Positions 18,907-29,403 of a stretch of 64,000 nucleotides of DNA are shown here, in pieces. Source of the stretch: Paraperlucidibaca sp. (GTDB lineage Bacteria > Pseudomonadota > Gammaproteobacteria > Pseudomonadales > Moraxellaceae); assembly GCA_018066805.1 (NCBI GenBank), contig JAGPVX010000029.1, forward strand, positions 1 through 64,000, in the 5' to 3' direction. The position numbers were made by a program, and so were the translations under genes. Under the pieces are notes generated by a model. That model ran no database searches. It had not been told where the DNA came from and worked only from the letters and a program-made list of their open reading frames with translations. Position 1 is the first letter of the stretch. Each line of letters begins with the position of its first letter.

Positions 18907-19860
18907 TCAGTCGCTGCTATAGCCTAAGCTCTTTAGTGCGCGCTCATCATCGGACCAACCGCCTTTCACTTTCACCCACAGCGATAACATGATTTTGCTA
19001 TCGAACATTTTCACCATGTCTAAGCGAGCTTCGGTGCCAATAAGCTTTAAACGACTGCCGCCATCGCCAATGACGATTTTCTTTTGGCCTTCGCGCTCGA
19101 CCAAAATGCAAGCCGAAATACGCAGCAGTTTGCCTTCCTTTTTGAACTCTTCGATTTCTACCGTGAGCTCGTAAGGAATCTCTTCACCGAGTTGGCGCAT
19201 GATTTTTTCACGCACCATTTCCGCCGCTAAGAAACGCTGCGAGCGATCGGTGATTTGGCCTTCATCAAAAAATGGTGGCGACAATGGCAGGCGTTTGCCA
19301 ACCGCCGAATGCAGCTCTTCTAAGTTATGACCGCGTAGCGCCGATACCGGCAGCACATCGACGAATGCCATGCGCTGCGAGAGCTTCTCAATCAAAGGCA
19401 AGATCGCGGCTTTGTCATCCACCGTATCGACTTTGTTGATCACCAAAATCACTGGCAGCTTCGATGTTTTCAGCTTTTCCAGCACCAGCTCATCATCGGT
19501 AGTCCACTTTAGCGCATCGATGACAAATAGCACCACATCGACATCACGCAACGCTGAGGTCGCCGCACGGTTCATATAGCGATTAATGGCTTTGCGTTCT
19601 TCACCATGAATGCCTGGTGTGTCGACGTAAATCACCTGCACATTGTCGCGGCTAACAATGCCTAAAATGCGATGGCGAGTGGTCTGCGGCTTACGCGAGG
19701 TAATAGAAAGTTTTTGCCCCAAAATATGGTTGAGCAAAGTCGATTTGCCGACATTGGGCCGCCCCACAATAGAGACATAGCCACAGCGATAATCGCTGGA
19801 GAATTCTTTTGAGCTTTCGCCGCCGCCAAAAAAGGCATTAATGACATCGTCATTGGCCAT
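18907..19860 (-). CDS. era: GTPase Era
   Basis: Essential GTPase that binds the 16S rRNA 3' end for small-subunit assembly. G1 is GRPNVGKST (residues 33-41), G3 is [10 protein letters not shown]4 NKVD, and a SALRGHN G5-like block; the KH domain follows around the [13 protein letters not shown] segment. I start it at the ATG at 19858-19860 ([14 protein letters not shown]), 2 bases from the rnc stop, giving 317 residues; a reading 34 codons longer would overlap rnc. The N-terminal 22 residues before the G domain are somewhat longer than in E. coli Era. Confidence 0.96.
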   Translation of the reverse strand: MANDDVINAFFGGGESSKEFSSDYRCGYVSIVGRPNVGKSTLLNHILGQKLSITSRKPQTTRHRILGIVSRDNVQVIYVDTPGIHGEERKAINRYMNRAATSALRDVDVVLFVIDALKWTTDDELVLEKLKTSKLPVILVINKVDTVDDKAAILPLIEKLSQRMAFVDVLPVSALRGHNLEELHSAVGKRLPLSPPFFDEGQITDRSQRFLAAEMVREKIMRQLGEEIPYELTVEIEEFKKEGKLLRISACILVEREGQKKIVIGDGGSRLKLIGTEARLDMVKMFDSKIMLSLWVKVKGGWSDDERALKSLGYSSD

Positions 19861-19861
19861 A

Positions 19862-20608
19862 TTACTGTCCTGATGTGGGCTTTGATGGCCCGGTACGTAA
19901 GCCCAATTTCGGGGGCGGTAAGAGTTTTTGCAAAGCGACATTCGCCGCTTCCTGCTCAGCAAAACGACGGCTCACGCCACTGCCTTCCGTGCTAAATGCC
20001 GGTTGCGAGGCACTGACATGCGGCACATCACAACGCACTTGAAAAAACTGATCATGAGCCTCGCCAGTGACTAGCAAAACTTCGTATTGCGGCAGCTCCA
20101 AGCGGCGCGCCTGCAACCATTCCTGCAGACGGCTTTTCGGATCTTTTAAGCTATCGCCAACCACGATACCGCTCAAGCGCTCGCCAAGCCAACGGCGGAG
20201 ATGCTCAGTCATCGCCGGCATGCTTTCGCCGTCGCGATACATAGCGCCGATGACCGCTTCTACGGTATCCGACAAGATTGATTCGCGGCGATAACCACCG
20301 CTTTTTAGCTCACCAGAACCCATCATCAAATAATCGCCAAGCGACCATTCGCGGGCAATGATGGCTAGGCTATCTTGTCTAACCAAGGTCGCTCGCAAGC
20401 GCGATAATCGGCCTTCATCCTCTTCGGGAAACTGCAAATATAAGCAGTCGGCAACGACAAAGTTCAGCAGGCCATCGCCGAGAAACTCAAGCCGCTCATT
20501 GTTGCGGCGACCAGACACACTGCGATGTGTGAGCGCTAAACGTAACCACTCTAGATCACGAAATGTGTATCCGATGGTGCGTTGTAGACGCGCGAGTGCA
20601 TCACTCAC
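19862..20608 (-). CDS. rnc: Ribonuclease III
   Basis: Double-stranded RNA endonuclease for rRNA processing and antisense regulation. The RNase III signature [18 protein letters not shown] carries Glu41 and Asp45, and [12 protein letters not shown] holds the other acidic pair. The C-terminal dsRNA-binding domain starts near [11 protein letters not shown]. The 248 residues exceed E. coli (226), with about 15 extra proline- and glycine-rich residues at the C-terminus ([14 protein letters not shown]). It lies between lepB (ATGA overlap) and era. Confidence 0.96.
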   Translation of the reverse strand: MSDALARLQRTIGYTFRDLEWLRLALTHRSVSGRRNNERLEFLGDGLLNFVVADCLYLQFPEEDEGRLSRLRATLVRQDSLAIIAREWSLGDYLMMGSGELKSGGYRRESILSDTVEAVIGAMYRDGESMPAMTEHLRRWLGERLSGIVVGDSLKDPKSRLQEWLQARRLELPQYEVLLVTGEAHDQFFQVRCDVPHVSASQPAFSTEGSGVSRRFAEQEAANVALQKLLPPPKLGLRTGPSKPTSGQ

Positions 20609-21432
20609 TGAATGCTGCCATTGCGTGAAAATATCGGTAGGTGCAGGCCGGGTTGCTTATGCATCCAAATATAAAATGCGCGACCAACGATGAGATTTTC
20701 GGCAACAGGGCCCCAAAAACGACTGTCATTGGAGTTGTCACGGTTGTCGCCCATCATGAAGTATTCACCTTTTGGCACTGTGTATGACCACATTGGTCCA
20801 GCAGGTTGCATGCCCGCCTCTTCACGAGTGAAATGGCTGACACCGTTTAAGTTTTCCAGATAAATCTCTTCGCCTAACTCAGCTTCTGGCAAGGCTGATT
20901 GCAGCTCACGAGATGCCTCTACACCATTGATAAATAACACTTCATTGCGGCTTTCTATGACATCGCCGGGAAGGCCGATAACGCGCTTGATGTAATTTAT
21001 CGATGGGTTGGCTGGGAATTTAAAGACCATCACATCGCCGCGCTTGGGCTCAGCGACGGGCAAAATCTCAGTGCCCAAAACTGGCAGGCGTAGGCCGTAA
21101 GCGAACTTATTGACCAGCACATAATCACCAACTTGCAGAGTCGGAATCATCGAGCCTGAAGGAATAGTGAACGGCTCTGCGATAAACGAGCGCAGCACCC
21201 ACACCACGGCCAATACGGGGAAAAAGCCATGCGCGGTCTCAAACAACCAAGGCTCGCGCATGATTTCGGTAGCGGCTGATGCTGGCAATGTTTGCCCACC
21301 ATTAGCCGCCTGCTGCTCAGCAGCCTGTAGGCGCTCACGACGGCCTGGCTTCAGCAGTACGGCATCGAAGGCCCAAAGCGCACCGCTAATCATCACGGCA
21401 AGCGTTAGTACAAGCGAAAAATCAATATCCAC
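20605..21432 (-). CDS. lepB: Signal peptidase I
   Basis: Inner-membrane serine protease that cleaves Sec and Tat signal peptides. The catalytic Ser94 lies in IPSGSMIPTLQVGDY and Lys149 in NYIKRVIGLPGDVIE; the MGDNRDNSNDSRFWG box is intact. Two hydrophobic segments (residues 5-25 and 70-84) anchor it. The 275 residues are close to pseudomonad enzymes. It is in the lepA-lepB-rnc-era order. Confidence 0.97.
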   Translation of the reverse strand: MDIDFSLVLTLAVMISGALWAFDAVLLKPGRRERLQAAEQQAANGGQTLPASAATEIMREPWLFETAHGFFPVLAVVWVLRSFIAEPFTIPSGSMIPTLQVGDYVLVNKFAYGLRLPVLGTEILPVAEPKRGDVMVFKFPANPSINYIKRVIGLPGDVIESRNEVLFINGVEASRELQSALPEAELGEEIYLENLNGVSHFTREEAGMQPAGPMWSYTVPKGEYFMMGDNRDNSNDSRFWGPVAENLIVGRAFYIWMHKQPGLHLPIFSRNGSIQ

Positions 21433-21448
21433 AGACGCTACCTCAGGG

Positions 21449-23257
21449 TTATTTATCGACCTTCAACACGGCCAAGAACGCTTCCTGCGGAATCTCAACA
21501 TTACCGACTTGCTTCATGCGCTTTTTGCCCTGCTTCTGCTTATCGAGGAGCTTGCGCTTACGGCTAACATCGCCGCCGTAGCATTTCGCCAACACGTCTT
21601 TACGCATGGCTTTCACGGTTTGGCGAGCAACAATCTGCGTGCCAATGGCGGCCTGAATCGCAACATCAAACATCTGCCGTGGAATCAACTCTTTCATTTT
21701 CTCAACAATGGCACCGCCGCGATAACGCGCGTTATCGACGTGGCAAATCATCGCCAAGGCATCGACGCGTTCGCCATTAATGAGGATGTCGATACGCGCC
21801 AAGCGAGTCGATTCAAAACGCACAAAAGTGTAGTCAAGCGAGGCATAACCGCGCGAACATGACTTCAACTTATCGAAGAAATCGAGCACGACTTCACCCA
21901 TCGGCACATCGTAAGTTAACGCGACTTGCTTGCCATGAAAGAGTAAGCTTTTTTGCACGCCACGCCGCTCTTGGCAGAGCTTGATGACATCGCCAACATA
22001 GTCTGGCGGCACCAAAATATGGCACTCAGCAATCGGCTCGCGGAAGTCTTCGATAGAGCCAGTATCAGGCAGTCTTGATGGGTTATCGATGTAGAGCACG
22101 TCGCCTTTTTTGGTCTCAATTTCATAGACCACGGTTGGTGCCGTCGTCAGCAAGTCAAGATTGTATTCACGCTCTAGGCGCTCCTGCACGATCTCCATGT
22201 GCAGCATGCCTAAGAAGCCGCAGCGGAAGCCAAAGCCTAGCGCATCGGATGATTCAGGCTCAAAAAATAGCGCCGAGTCATTTAGCGTCAGCTTCGATAG
22301 CGCATCGCGAAATGGCTCATAGTCATCTGAAGAAATCGGAAATAAGCCGGCGTAGACCTGCGGCTTAACCTTTTTAAAGCCGGGCAATATGTCGACATTT
22401 GGCGTGGTGTTAAGCGTTAAGGTGTCACCCACAGGGGCGCCAAAAATATTCTTAATGCCGGCAATGACAAAGCCAACTTCGCCGGCATACAAGCCATCGG
22501 TTTCAGAATGCTTGGGGTTGAAAACACCAACGCTGGAGACGATATGATGCTGGCCAGTACTCTTCACCAGAATCTTATCGCCCTTTTTCACCTTGCCATT
22601 TTTGACACGAACCAATGACACCACACCCAGATAGTTGTCGAACCAAGAGTCGATGATCAGTGCCTGTAATGGAGCTTCACGATCGCCAACTGGCGGCGGA
22701 ATACGCGCGATCAGTGCTTCGAGCACTTCAACAACGCCTAAGCCTGTTTTCGCACTACATTGCGGAGAATCAAGCGCCTCAACACCAATAATCTCTTCGA
22801 TTTCCTCACAGACACGATCGGGATCGGCTTGCGGTAAATCGATTTTATTCAGCACCGGCATGACCTCAAGGCCTTGCTCAAGCGCGGTATAGCAATTGGC
22901 TACCGACTGCGCTTCAACACCTTGCGCGGCATCAACTACTAGCAGCGCGCCTTCACAGGCCGCCAGCGAACGACTGACTTCATAGGAGAAGTCGACGTGG
23001 CCTGGGGTATCAATGAAGTTGAGTTGGTAGCGAATGCCATCGACCTGACTGGTGTAATACAGCGTTACCGAGTGAGCCTTAATGGTGATGCCGCGCTCGC
23101 GTTCAAGATCCATAGAATCAAGAACTTGCGATTGCATTTCACGCTCAGTTAAGCCGCCGCAGATTTGAATAAAGCGGTCAGCGAGGGTCGACTTGCCATG
23201 GTCGATGTGCGCGATGATGGAGAAATTACGAATATGCTGGATATCGGACACGAACAC
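21449..23257 (-). CDS. lepA: Elongation factor 4 (back-translocase LepA)
   Basis: Ribosome-associated GTPase that can back-translocate ribosomes and helps 30S assembly. The GTPase motifs [26 protein letters not shown] and [10 protein letters not shown] are clear, as is the LepA-specific C-terminal domain with [24 protein letters not shown]. The 602 residues match the family. It begins 16 bases before lepB. A 132-base gap holding a long hairpin separates it from mucD. Confidence 0.98.
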   Translation of the reverse strand: MFVSDIQHIRNFSIIAHIDHGKSTLADRFIQICGGLTEREMQSQVLDSMDLERERGITIKAHSVTLYYTSQVDGIRYQLNFIDTPGHVDFSYEVSRSLAACEGALLVVDAAQGVEAQSVANCYTALEQGLEVMPVLNKIDLPQADPDRVCEEIEEIIGVEALDSPQCSAKTGLGVVEVLEALIARIPPPVGDREAPLQALIIDSWFDNYLGVVSLVRVKNGKVKKGDKILVKSTGQHHIVSSVGVFNPKHSETDGLYAGEVGFVIAGIKNIFGAPVGDTLTLNTTPNVDILPGFKKVKPQVYAGLFPISSDDYEPFRDALSKLTLNDSALFFEPESSDALGFGFRCGFLGMLHMEIVQERLEREYNLDLLTTAPTVVYEIETKKGDVLYIDNPSRLPDTGSIEDFREPIAECHILVPPDYVGDVIKLCQERRGVQKSLLFHGKQVALTYDVPMGEVVLDFFDKLKSCSRGYASLDYTFVRFESTRLARIDILINGERVDALAMICHVDNARYRGGAIVEKMKELIPRQMFDVAIQAAIGTQIVARQTVKAMRKDVLAKCYGGDVSRKRKLLDKQKQGKKRMKQVGNVEIPQEAFLAVLKVDK

Positions 23258-23348
23258 TCACCCATTGAGGGGCTGAAAAATGAGGGCGTAGTGTAGCTGA
23301 TTCGCTCGACGCCGACCAAAGATAGCGCTGCTTAAACGCGGGATAGAT

Positions 23349-23384
23349 TTGGCCGCAATGATTAGGGGCAATCATTGCGGCCAA
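23349..23384 (-). terminator. Perfect 15-pair hairpin downstream of mucD
   Basis: TTGGCCGCAATGATT and its exact complement surround a six-base loop (AGGGGC). It begins 6 bases after the mucD stop. No run of T follows on either strand, so it may be an intrinsic terminator of weak type, a 3' end stabiliser, or an attenuator before lepA. Confidence 0.6.
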
Positions 23385-23389
23385 CAAAC

Positions 23390-24781
23390 TTACTTATTGG
23401 GTTCAGCGGCTTCGATTTTCAGAGCCACAATTTGCGTATTACCTTGGCGTGTAACCCGCAGTGGTACGGTACTGCCAGGCTTTAGCTTGCGTACTGCCGC
23501 CACAAAGTCACGAGCACCGTCAATTGCTGTGCTGCCGACCTGAGTAATGACATCACCTGGGCGCAAACCGGCCTCAGCACCAGAACCTTCAACTACTTGC
23601 ACAATCAGCGCGCCACCAGTGACTTTTAACTGCTGCTTCTCGATAGGCTGCAAGTCGCGCAAGCGCATACCTAGGCGAGATAAATCAGGCTGATCCGCTG
23701 ATTCTGCCGCGACATCTTCCTCCGGCAAAGCCTCCATCATAATGCTGACGGTTTGTGCTTTGCGCTCACGGAACAAGGTCATCGTATAGGTTTCACCTAC
23801 CGTTGCACGACCAATCGCCTGTGGCAGTTCAGCTGATAAATTAATGTCTTTACCATTGAATTGAGTAACGATATCGCCCGCTTTCAGACCGGCTTTATCG
23901 GCTGGTGACTTAGGCTCAACACTGGCGATCAAGGCACCTGCCGGACGTGGTAGGCCATAGGCATCGGCAAGATCTTTAGTTACTTCTTGGATGGCCACAC
24001 CTAGCCAACCACGGCTAACTTTGCCCTTGTCGCGCAGCTGCTGCACAACTTCCATTGCAACATCCATGGGAATAGAGAACGACAAGCCCATGAAGCCACC
24101 GGAGCGGCTGTAAATTTGCGAGTTGATGCCGACTACTTCACCTTGGCTATTAAATAATGGCCCGCCAGAGTTACCTGGGTTGATGGCAACGTCAGTTTGG
24201 ATAAAGGGCACGTAGGCTTCGCTAGGCAAGGCTCGTGCCTTCGCGCTGACAATGCCTGAAGTCGCCGAGTAATCGAAACCAAATGGTGAGCCAATAGCTA
24301 GCACCCAATCGCCAACGCGTAAGTCTGCTGGCTTACCAATGCGCACCGTCGGCAAGTCTTTGGCGGCGATTTTGATGAGCGCAATATCGGTGCGCGGGTC
24401 GGTGCCGATAACCTTAGCTTCGATTTCGCGGCGATCACTCAAACGCACAATGACTTTGTCGGCGCCATCGATGACATGATTATTGGTCAGCACATAGCCA
24501 TCGCTGCTGATAATAAAACCAGAGCCAAACGACTGCTGCACGCGCGGCTGTGTCGGCTGCGACTCTAGGCCATAGAAGCGGCGCAGCAATTCCTGAATGT
24601 CTTCGTTGCCGCTGGCCTGCGAGCGCTTGGTCTTAATGGTTGAGCTGATGTTCACCACCGACGGGCTCACATCCGCCACGATGTCGGCAAAATCAGGGGC
24701 CGTGTCGGCAAAACTGACGTTCGCGCTCAGCGCTGTCATGACTGCAAACAGCCAGACTGTTAGGGGTTTCGTCGATCGCAT
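23390..24781 (-). CDS. mucD: Periplasmic Do-type serine protease (MucD/DegP family)
   Basis: Quality-control protease and chaperone of the envelope. A signal peptide ends after NVSFA. The HtrA triad is present: His102 in TNNHVIDG, Asp132 in DPRTDIALIKI, Ser205 in NPGNSGGPLF. Two PDZ domains follow (about 265-360 and 375-455). The 463 residues and position beside lepA match Pseudomonas mucD. In Pseudomonas it is the last gene of algU-mucA-mucB-mucC-mucD, divergent from nadB; here those four upstream genes are missing and mucD faces nadB directly. Confidence 0.95.
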   Translation of the reverse strand: MRSTKPLTVWLFAVMTALSANVSFADTAPDFADIVADVSPSVVNISSTIKTKRSQASGNEDIQELLRRFYGLESQPTQPRVQQSFGSGFIISSDGYVLTNNHVIDGADKVIVRLSDRREIEAKVIGTDPRTDIALIKIAAKDLPTVRIGKPADLRVGDWVLAIGSPFGFDYSATSGIVSAKARALPSEAYVPFIQTDVAINPGNSGGPLFNSQGEVVGINSQIYSRSGGFMGLSFSIPMDVAMEVVQQLRDKGKVSRGWLGVAIQEVTKDLADAYGLPRPAGALIASVEPKSPADKAGLKAGDIVTQFNGKDINLSAELPQAIGRATVGETYTMTLFRERKAQTVSIMMEALPEEDVAAESADQPDLSRLGMRLRDLQPIEKQQLKVTGGALIVQVVEGSGAEAGLRPGDVITQVGSTAIDGARDFVAAVRKLKPGSTVPLRVTRQGNTQIVALKIEAAEPNK

Positions 24782-24963
24782 CAGGTGTACTCTCCTCGCA
24801 AGGTCGCGCGCTAAAAGCTAGCATGGGCCGATAACGCAAAATACTATAATTCGCTGACACGCTATATAGACATGATGCTTTTCGCAATTATTCAATGCCG
24901 TTTAGCCGTTACATCCGCACAGACTGTGGCATCATCCAAGCACTTTTTTTCAGCGACTAAGCC

Positions 24964-26556
24964 ATGGCAACCTCTTTTTCCTATGACGTACTTATCATTG
25001 GTGGTGGAGCCGCCGGCTTAACATTGGCGCTCAATCTTGACTCGTCATTGCGCATTGCCATGATTTCCAAAGCCGCGCTCACCGAAGCTAGCACCTATTA
25101 TGCCCAAGGCGGCGTGGCAGCCGCAGTCGATGCCTCTGACTCCGTCGACAGCCACGTGAGCGACACCTTGATCGCTGGTGCAGACCTTTGCCATGAAGAT
25201 GTCGTCACCCATACCGTCGAGCACGGCCCTGAAGCCATTGAGTGGCTAATCGAACAAGGTGTGAAGTTCACCCTCGATGAAAGCGATCATCTGCATTTAA
25301 CGCGCGAAGGTGGACATTCTCATCGCCGCATTATCCATGCCGCCGACACCACCGGCCGAGCGATTTCGAAAACCTTAGTTGAGTGCGTACAGGCGCGTTC
25401 GAATATTCATCTGTTGGAATCGCGCATTGCCGTCGACTTAATTATCAATGGCAGCGCTGAGCAAGCCCACGCGGCTGGCGCCTATGTGCTGAATAAAGAC
25501 AGCGGCGAAGTCGAAACCTACAACGCTCGCTTTGTTGCTCTCGCCACTGGCGGCGCTAGCAAGGCCTATCAATACACTTGCAACCCCGATGTTGCCACCG
25601 GCGACGGCATCGCCATGGCTTGGCGCGCCGGTTGCCGTGTCGCCAATATGGAATTCAACCAATTCCATCCGACCAGCCTTTACCACCCCAGCGCAAAAAA
25701 CTTCTTAATTACCGAAGCTATGCGCGGCGAAGGTGCGATATTAAGACTGCCTGATGGTGAGCGCTTTATGACGCGCTTCGATGAACGCGCCGAACTGGCA
25801 CCACGCGATATCGTCGCACGCGCAATTGATTTTGAAATGAAGCGCCTCGGCCTACGCCATGTCTGGCTCGACATCACTCATAAAGACCCAGAGTTTGTTA
25901 CCAGCCATTTTCCTAATATCTACAACACCTGCTTAGCGCAGGGCATCGACATCACTAAAGATTGGATCCCAGTGGTACCGACCGCGCACTTCACTTGCGG
26001 CGGCGTCATGGTCGACCTGCATAGCGAAACCGATATCGCGCATTTGTTTGCCATTGGCGAGACCTCATTTACTGGCCTGCATGGCGCTAACCGCATGGCC
26101 AGTAACTCACTTTTAGAATGCTTCGTTTTTGCCATGTCAGCCGCAAAGCGCATTCATGCCTTACTCGACACGCCACTGCCTAAAACTAGCCCCGCTTGGG
26201 ATGCTAGCCAAGTTCGCAACCCCGATGAAGACGTAGTGATTTTGCACAACTGGGATGAGCTGCGCCGCTTTATGTGGGACTACGTGGGCATTGTCCGCAC
26301 CACCAAGCGCCTAGAGCGCGCCCTGCACCGAGTCGAGCTGCTGCAAAATGAGATCAACGAGTACTACAGCAATTACCGCGTGTCCTCGAACTTACTCGAG
26401 CTGCGCAACTTGGTTATGGTGTCTGAGCTGATGATTCGCAGCTCCTTGGCCCGTCGCGAGTCGCGCGGCCTGCATTACACCTTGGATTATCCTGAGCGCT
26501 TGGCACAGGCTGAAGATACGATCTTGGTACCTGACGCCGCCGCCACAAGACATTAA
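24964..26556 (+). CDS. nadB: L-aspartate oxidase
   Basis: FAD enzyme that oxidises aspartate to iminoaspartate, the first step in de novo NAD synthesis. The FAD site [13 protein letters not shown] is at the N-terminus, followed by [25 protein letters not shown] and [16 protein letters not shown] typical of the succinate dehydrogenase/fumarate reductase flavoprotein family. The 530 residues match. No clear ribosome site precedes the ATG. The 183-base space to mucD carries both promoters and no rpoE. Its last 143 bases overlap the antisense ygfX reading. Confidence 0.96.
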   Translation: MATSFSYDVLIIGGGAAGLTLALNLDSSLRIAMISKAALTEASTYYAQGGVAAAVDASDSVDSHVSDTLIAGADLCHEDVVTHTVEHGPEAIEWLIEQGVKFTLDESDHLHLTREGGHSHRRIIHAADTTGRAISKTLVECVQARSNIHLLESRIAVDLIINGSAEQAHAAGAYVLNKDSGEVETYNARFVALATGGASKAYQYTCNPDVATGDGIAMAWRAGCRVANMEFNQFHPTSLYHPSAKNFLITEAMRGEGAILRLPDGERFMTRFDERAELAPRDIVARAIDFEMKRLGLRHVWLDITHKDPEFVTSHFPNIYNTCLAQGIDITKDWIPVVPTAHFTCGGVMVDLHSETDIAHLFAIGETSFTGLHGANRMASNSLLECFVFAMSAAKRIHALLDTPLPKTSPAWDASQVRNPDEDVVILHNWDELRRFMWDYVGIVRTTKRLERALHRVELLQNEINEYYSNYRVSSNLLELRNLVMVSELMIRSSLARRESRGLHYTLDYPERLAQAEDTILVPDAAATRH

Positions 26557-27028
26557 CTCTTAAGCGCCGCCATTGCGTGGTACTGAGTTGGTCTGACCAA
26601 ATGGCAAGTCGCCAGTGCTTGCGCTTTTTTTCTGCTGCGGGATGAGTACTAGAAGTCTCAAGCGCATCATCGGCGCGTTGACGAAAACTTAGGCAGAGCA
26701 AGCCCGGCCAATCGCGTACAGGGCCATCAAGTTCGGCTAAATAAATCTCGCCGAGCTCATCGGTTAAGCGCCAGCCATTGGCAGTTTTCTGCAACACGCT
26801 GATAGGTGCGCTAGTGCTGGCGCGGCGTAGCAGTAAAATCGCCTGCCCGACAAATACTGCATAAGCCGGCAAGAGGTACTGCAACGGCACGAAGCCCGCC
26901 CAAGGAGCCAGCGCCACGGCGACGAGCATTAGCCAGCGAAAGTAGCCCTCGCGCCGCGAAGGCAGGAGCTCACAAGGTGTGCGCCAACTTAGCCAAGATG
27001 GTGGCAATGAGCTGGCGATATTCGGCAT
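26414..27028 (-). CDS. YgfX-type membrane protein, 3' end overlapping nadB
   Basis: Resembles the YgfX/CptA family: two close membrane segments ([20 protein letters not shown] and [17 protein letters not shown]), then a short cytoplasmic domain with [20 protein letters not shown] and a C-terminal [13 protein letters not shown] end. YgfX proteins are inner-membrane partners of SdhE; in E. coli CptA they form a toxin-like pair with CptB (SdhE). The start is uncertain; I used the ATG at 27026-27028, overlapping sdhE, because no better one with a ribosome site exists. The reading continues about 40 residues past the usual end, antisense to nadB. Confidence 0.7.
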   Translation of the reverse strand: MPNIASSLPPSWLSWRTPCELLPSRREGYFRWLMLVAVALAPWAGFVPLQYLLPAYAVFVGQAILLLRRASTSAPISVLQKTANGWRLTDELGEIYLAELDGPVRDWPGLLCLSFRQRADDALETSSTHPAAEKKRKHWRLAIWSDQLSTTQWRRLRVNVLWRRRQVPRSYLQPVPSAQDNPRCNAGRATRDGPRSCESSAQTP

Positions 27029-27233
27029 CATCAGGCACTGTGTATTGCATAAACCAGGCGAGGAGATCGACATCCTCTTCAGCCAAGATGCGCTGAAATA
27101 CTTGCTGATCGCTAATGGGCGCATCACGATAATGCTCCTCCATATACGGCTCAAAGATCACATCTAATTCTTTTAAGCCGCGCCGACACTGCCAATGCAA
27201 TCGGCGCTCTTCTTCAGTAAATGGCCGCGTCAT
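26970..27233 (-). CDS. sdhE: Succinate dehydrogenase assembly factor SdhE
   Basis: Small protein (87 residues) that helps attach FAD covalently to SdhA and FrdA. The conserved motif RRLHWQCRRGLKELD contains the RG pair needed for flavinylation, followed by FQRILAEEDVDLLAWF. I chose the ATG at 27231-27233 (MTRPFTEEERRL) because AGAGG lies about 6 bases upstream; a reading 12 codons longer has no such site. It sits with ygfX downstream and ygfZ divergent, as in E. coli. Confidence 0.92.
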   Translation of the reverse strand: MTRPFTEEERRLHWQCRRGLKELDVIFEPYMEEHYRDAPISDQQVFQRILAEEDVDLLAWFMQYTVPDDAEYRQLIATILAKLAHTL

Positions 27234-27360
27234 GGAAAACCTCTGCAAACTGGCGTATAAGCGCGGCATTATATAAGCCTAAGAGATAGCAACGCGACGG
27301 CTAAAATGCCAATGCCCGCGTAACATTTTTTATTTTGATAGCTTACGGAGTGCTTCGATC

Positions 27361-28290
27361 ATGACCATCGCCTGCCCCACGCTCGATCAGCGCCATGCCA
27401 TTGCTAATGCGCGCGCCAGTGCCAATCTCTCAGTGCCGCTGGCATGGGCCGCTCTAACACTCACCGGTGCCGATGCGCTGACCTTTTTGCAGGGTCAATT
27501 ATCCTGCGATATGAAATTAGTCACGGCAGAGCAAGCCAGCCTTGGCTGCTTACTCAACCTGAAAGGCCGCATTGAAGCGAGTGTTGTGGTGGTCAGCATT
27601 GATGGCGGCTATGTGCTGCTGATGCCGCAGGCGCAAATCGCCGCAGTGAAAGCACGCTTGGCTAAGTACGGCGCATTTTCGAAAGTAAGTATTGCTCAGG
27701 GCACGCAAGAAATTGTCGGCTTAATGGGCGCTGAAGCGCTGCCCAAAGCATTGGCTGAAACATCATATGCAACGTTAATTGAAGCCGACGCTCACTATGT
27801 TCGTCTGCCAGGTCTCACGCGTGCACTTAAAATTAGCGAGGCTGCTGCCTTAGCTGTGAATGCTGATGCTTCAGCTTTAGCCGCATGGCAGGCCGAAGCC
27901 GTTGCTAGCGGTGAGGTCACCATTGACCAAGCGCTAGTCGATCAATGGCAGCCGCAAGAGCTCGACTATCACAGCCTGAATGGCGTCAGTTATCAAAAAG
28001 GCTGCTATATGGGCCAAGAAATTGTGGCTAGACTGTATTTTCGTGGCCAACTGAAAACCGGCCTGTGCTGGTTGCGCGCGCCATGGTCAGAGGCTGTCGA
28101 TGCCTCCTTAGATTGGCCAATCATGGCTGATGATAAGGCTGTGGGCCGAGTTATTGCGCTGGCTTGGCCAGATGAGCAGCAGCTGTGGCTGTTGGCCAGC
28201 GTGCGCTTAGTCGCAGAAAATCTGCAGTGGCATCTGCCCAATGGCGACGTCGTGGCTTTAACGCGCCACGACTTCATTCGCCAAGCTTAA
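27361..28290 (+). CDS. ygfZ: Folate-binding protein YgfZ (iron-sulfur cluster repair)
   Basis: Tetrahydrofolate-binding protein of the GcvT fold that protects or repairs certain Fe-S enzymes. The hallmark KGCYMGQE (about residues 213-220) is present, with FLQGQLSCDM near the N-terminus. The 309 residues match the family. It is divergent from sdhE across 127 bases, the same neighbourhood as in enterobacteria, and ends 2 bases before the convergent hydrolase gene at 28293 with no terminator hairpin. Confidence 0.93.
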   Translation: MTIACPTLDQRHAIANARASANLSVPLAWAALTLTGADALTFLQGQLSCDMKLVTAEQASLGCLLNLKGRIEASVVVVSIDGGYVLLMPQAQIAAVKARLAKYGAFSKVSIAQGTQEIVGLMGAEALPKALAETSYATLIEADAHYVRLPGLTRALKISEAAALAVNADASALAAWQAEAVASGEVTIDQALVDQWQPQELDYHSLNGVSYQKGCYMGQEIVARLYFRGQLKTGLCWLRAPWSEAVDASLDWPIMADDKAVGRVIALAWPDEQQLWLLASVRLVAENLQWHLPNGDVVALTRHDFIRQA

Positions 28291-28292
28291 GG

Positions 28293-29390
28293 CTACAAAT
28301 CCGCCAATGGATGCGTCATGCCCTCTGGCAGAGCGTAATGCTCTGCAATAAAGCTGGCGCTGACCTCGGCCAAAGTTGCTGGCTGCCATCGCGGCGATAA
28401 GTCTTTATCGACCAAAAGCGCGCGCACACCCTCAGGGAAATCAGCGTGAAAAGCGCATTGCGTTGAGATAATCCATTCTTTGCGGAAAACATCGGCCAAG
28501 CTCATGGTTTTGCTCTCATGCCACTGTTTCCAAACCAACGCTGCACTAGTCGGCGAGCCTCTACGGTAAGTTTTAATCGCCTTTGCTAGCCATGCATCAT
28601 CAGGCAGCTCTTGCGTGCGCCAGGCGACGTCTAGGGCGCTCAAATCATCATGCGCACATAAGGCCTCAATAGCCTCTGCCCGTGGCTCAACCTGCGCTTC
28701 AGGCAGCTCTGTGAGCGCTAAGTTACCTAGCACGCCATCAATGCCATTCTGTAGTTCGCTGCTGCCTATCGCTTGTAAGTCATCTAACAACGCCTGCCAT
28801 TGGCTAGATGCCACTGCGTGCGTAGCCATGCCAAGATATAACGCATCGGCAGCGTTGAGTTGGCTAGCGCCTAAACCCAAAAATAGACCAATGCGCCCAC
28901 TTAAGCGCGAAAGGAAATAGCTGCCGCCAACATCTGGATATAGGCCAATACCAATCTCTGGCATCGCCAAACGTGAAGTTTCCGTCACCACGCGATAACG
29001 CGCGCCAGCAAATAAGCCAATGCCACCGCCCATTACCACACCCGTGCCCCATACTAGCAATGGTTTGGCGTATTGATGGATCAGATAATCCAAACGGTAT
29101 TCACGCGCGAAAAACTCCGCCGGAGCAAGTGGGTCACCCTCGCCCGTACGCGCCGCTTGCGTCAAATCGCGAACATCGCCACCAGCGCAAAATGCACGCT
29201 CGCCACGACCACGTAAAATCACCATGGCGACCTGCTCGTCGGCTGCCCATTGCTCAAGCTGCGGCAATAAAGCCTCTACCATGGCCAGCGTTAAAGCATT
29301 CAGGCTGCGCTCACTATCTAATGTAGCGACACCGATTTGACGGCCATTGGCCATTGCTAAAGTTTCAAATGCTACTGGGGATGTCGTCAT
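28293..29390 (-). CDS. Enoyl-CoA hydratase/isomerase family protein, 3-hydroxyisobutyryl-CoA hydrolase-like
   Basis: Crotonase-fold enzyme of 365 residues; the length and the blocks RGERAFCAGGDVRDL, GVVMGGGIGLFAG, LAMPEIGIGLYPDVGGSYFLSRL and the C-terminal FRKEWIISTQCAFHADFPEGVRALLVDKD fit the 3-hydroxyisobutyryl-CoA hydrolase subgroup, which acts in valine breakdown. The catalytic acid residues Glu in MPEIGIG and Asp in YPDVG are present. It is followed by ung in the same direction (13-base gap upstream). The precise substrate is inferred. Confidence 0.85.
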   Translation of the reverse strand: MTTSPVAFETLAMANGRQIGVATLDSERSLNALTLAMVEALLPQLEQWAADEQVAMVILRGRGERAFCAGGDVRDLTQAARTGEGDPLAPAEFFAREYRLDYLIHQYAKPLLVWGTGVVMGGGIGLFAGARYRVVTETSRLAMPEIGIGLYPDVGGSYFLSRLSGRIGLFLGLGASQLNAADALYLGMATHAVASSQWQALLDDLQAIGSSELQNGIDGVLGNLALTELPEAQVEPRAEAIEALCAHDDLSALDVAWRTQELPDDAWLAKAIKTYRRGSPTSAALVWKQWHESKTMSLADVFRKEWIISTQCAFHADFPEGVRALLVDKDLSPRWQPATLAEVSASFIAEHYALPEGMTHPLADL

Positions 29391-29403
29391 AACAACTCCT
29401 TAT

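Noticed and set aside
26569..26900. Frameshift in ygfX.
   Set aside because: The frame reads through without breaks and keeps the family pattern to the WRRLRV end; only the tail beyond it is odd.
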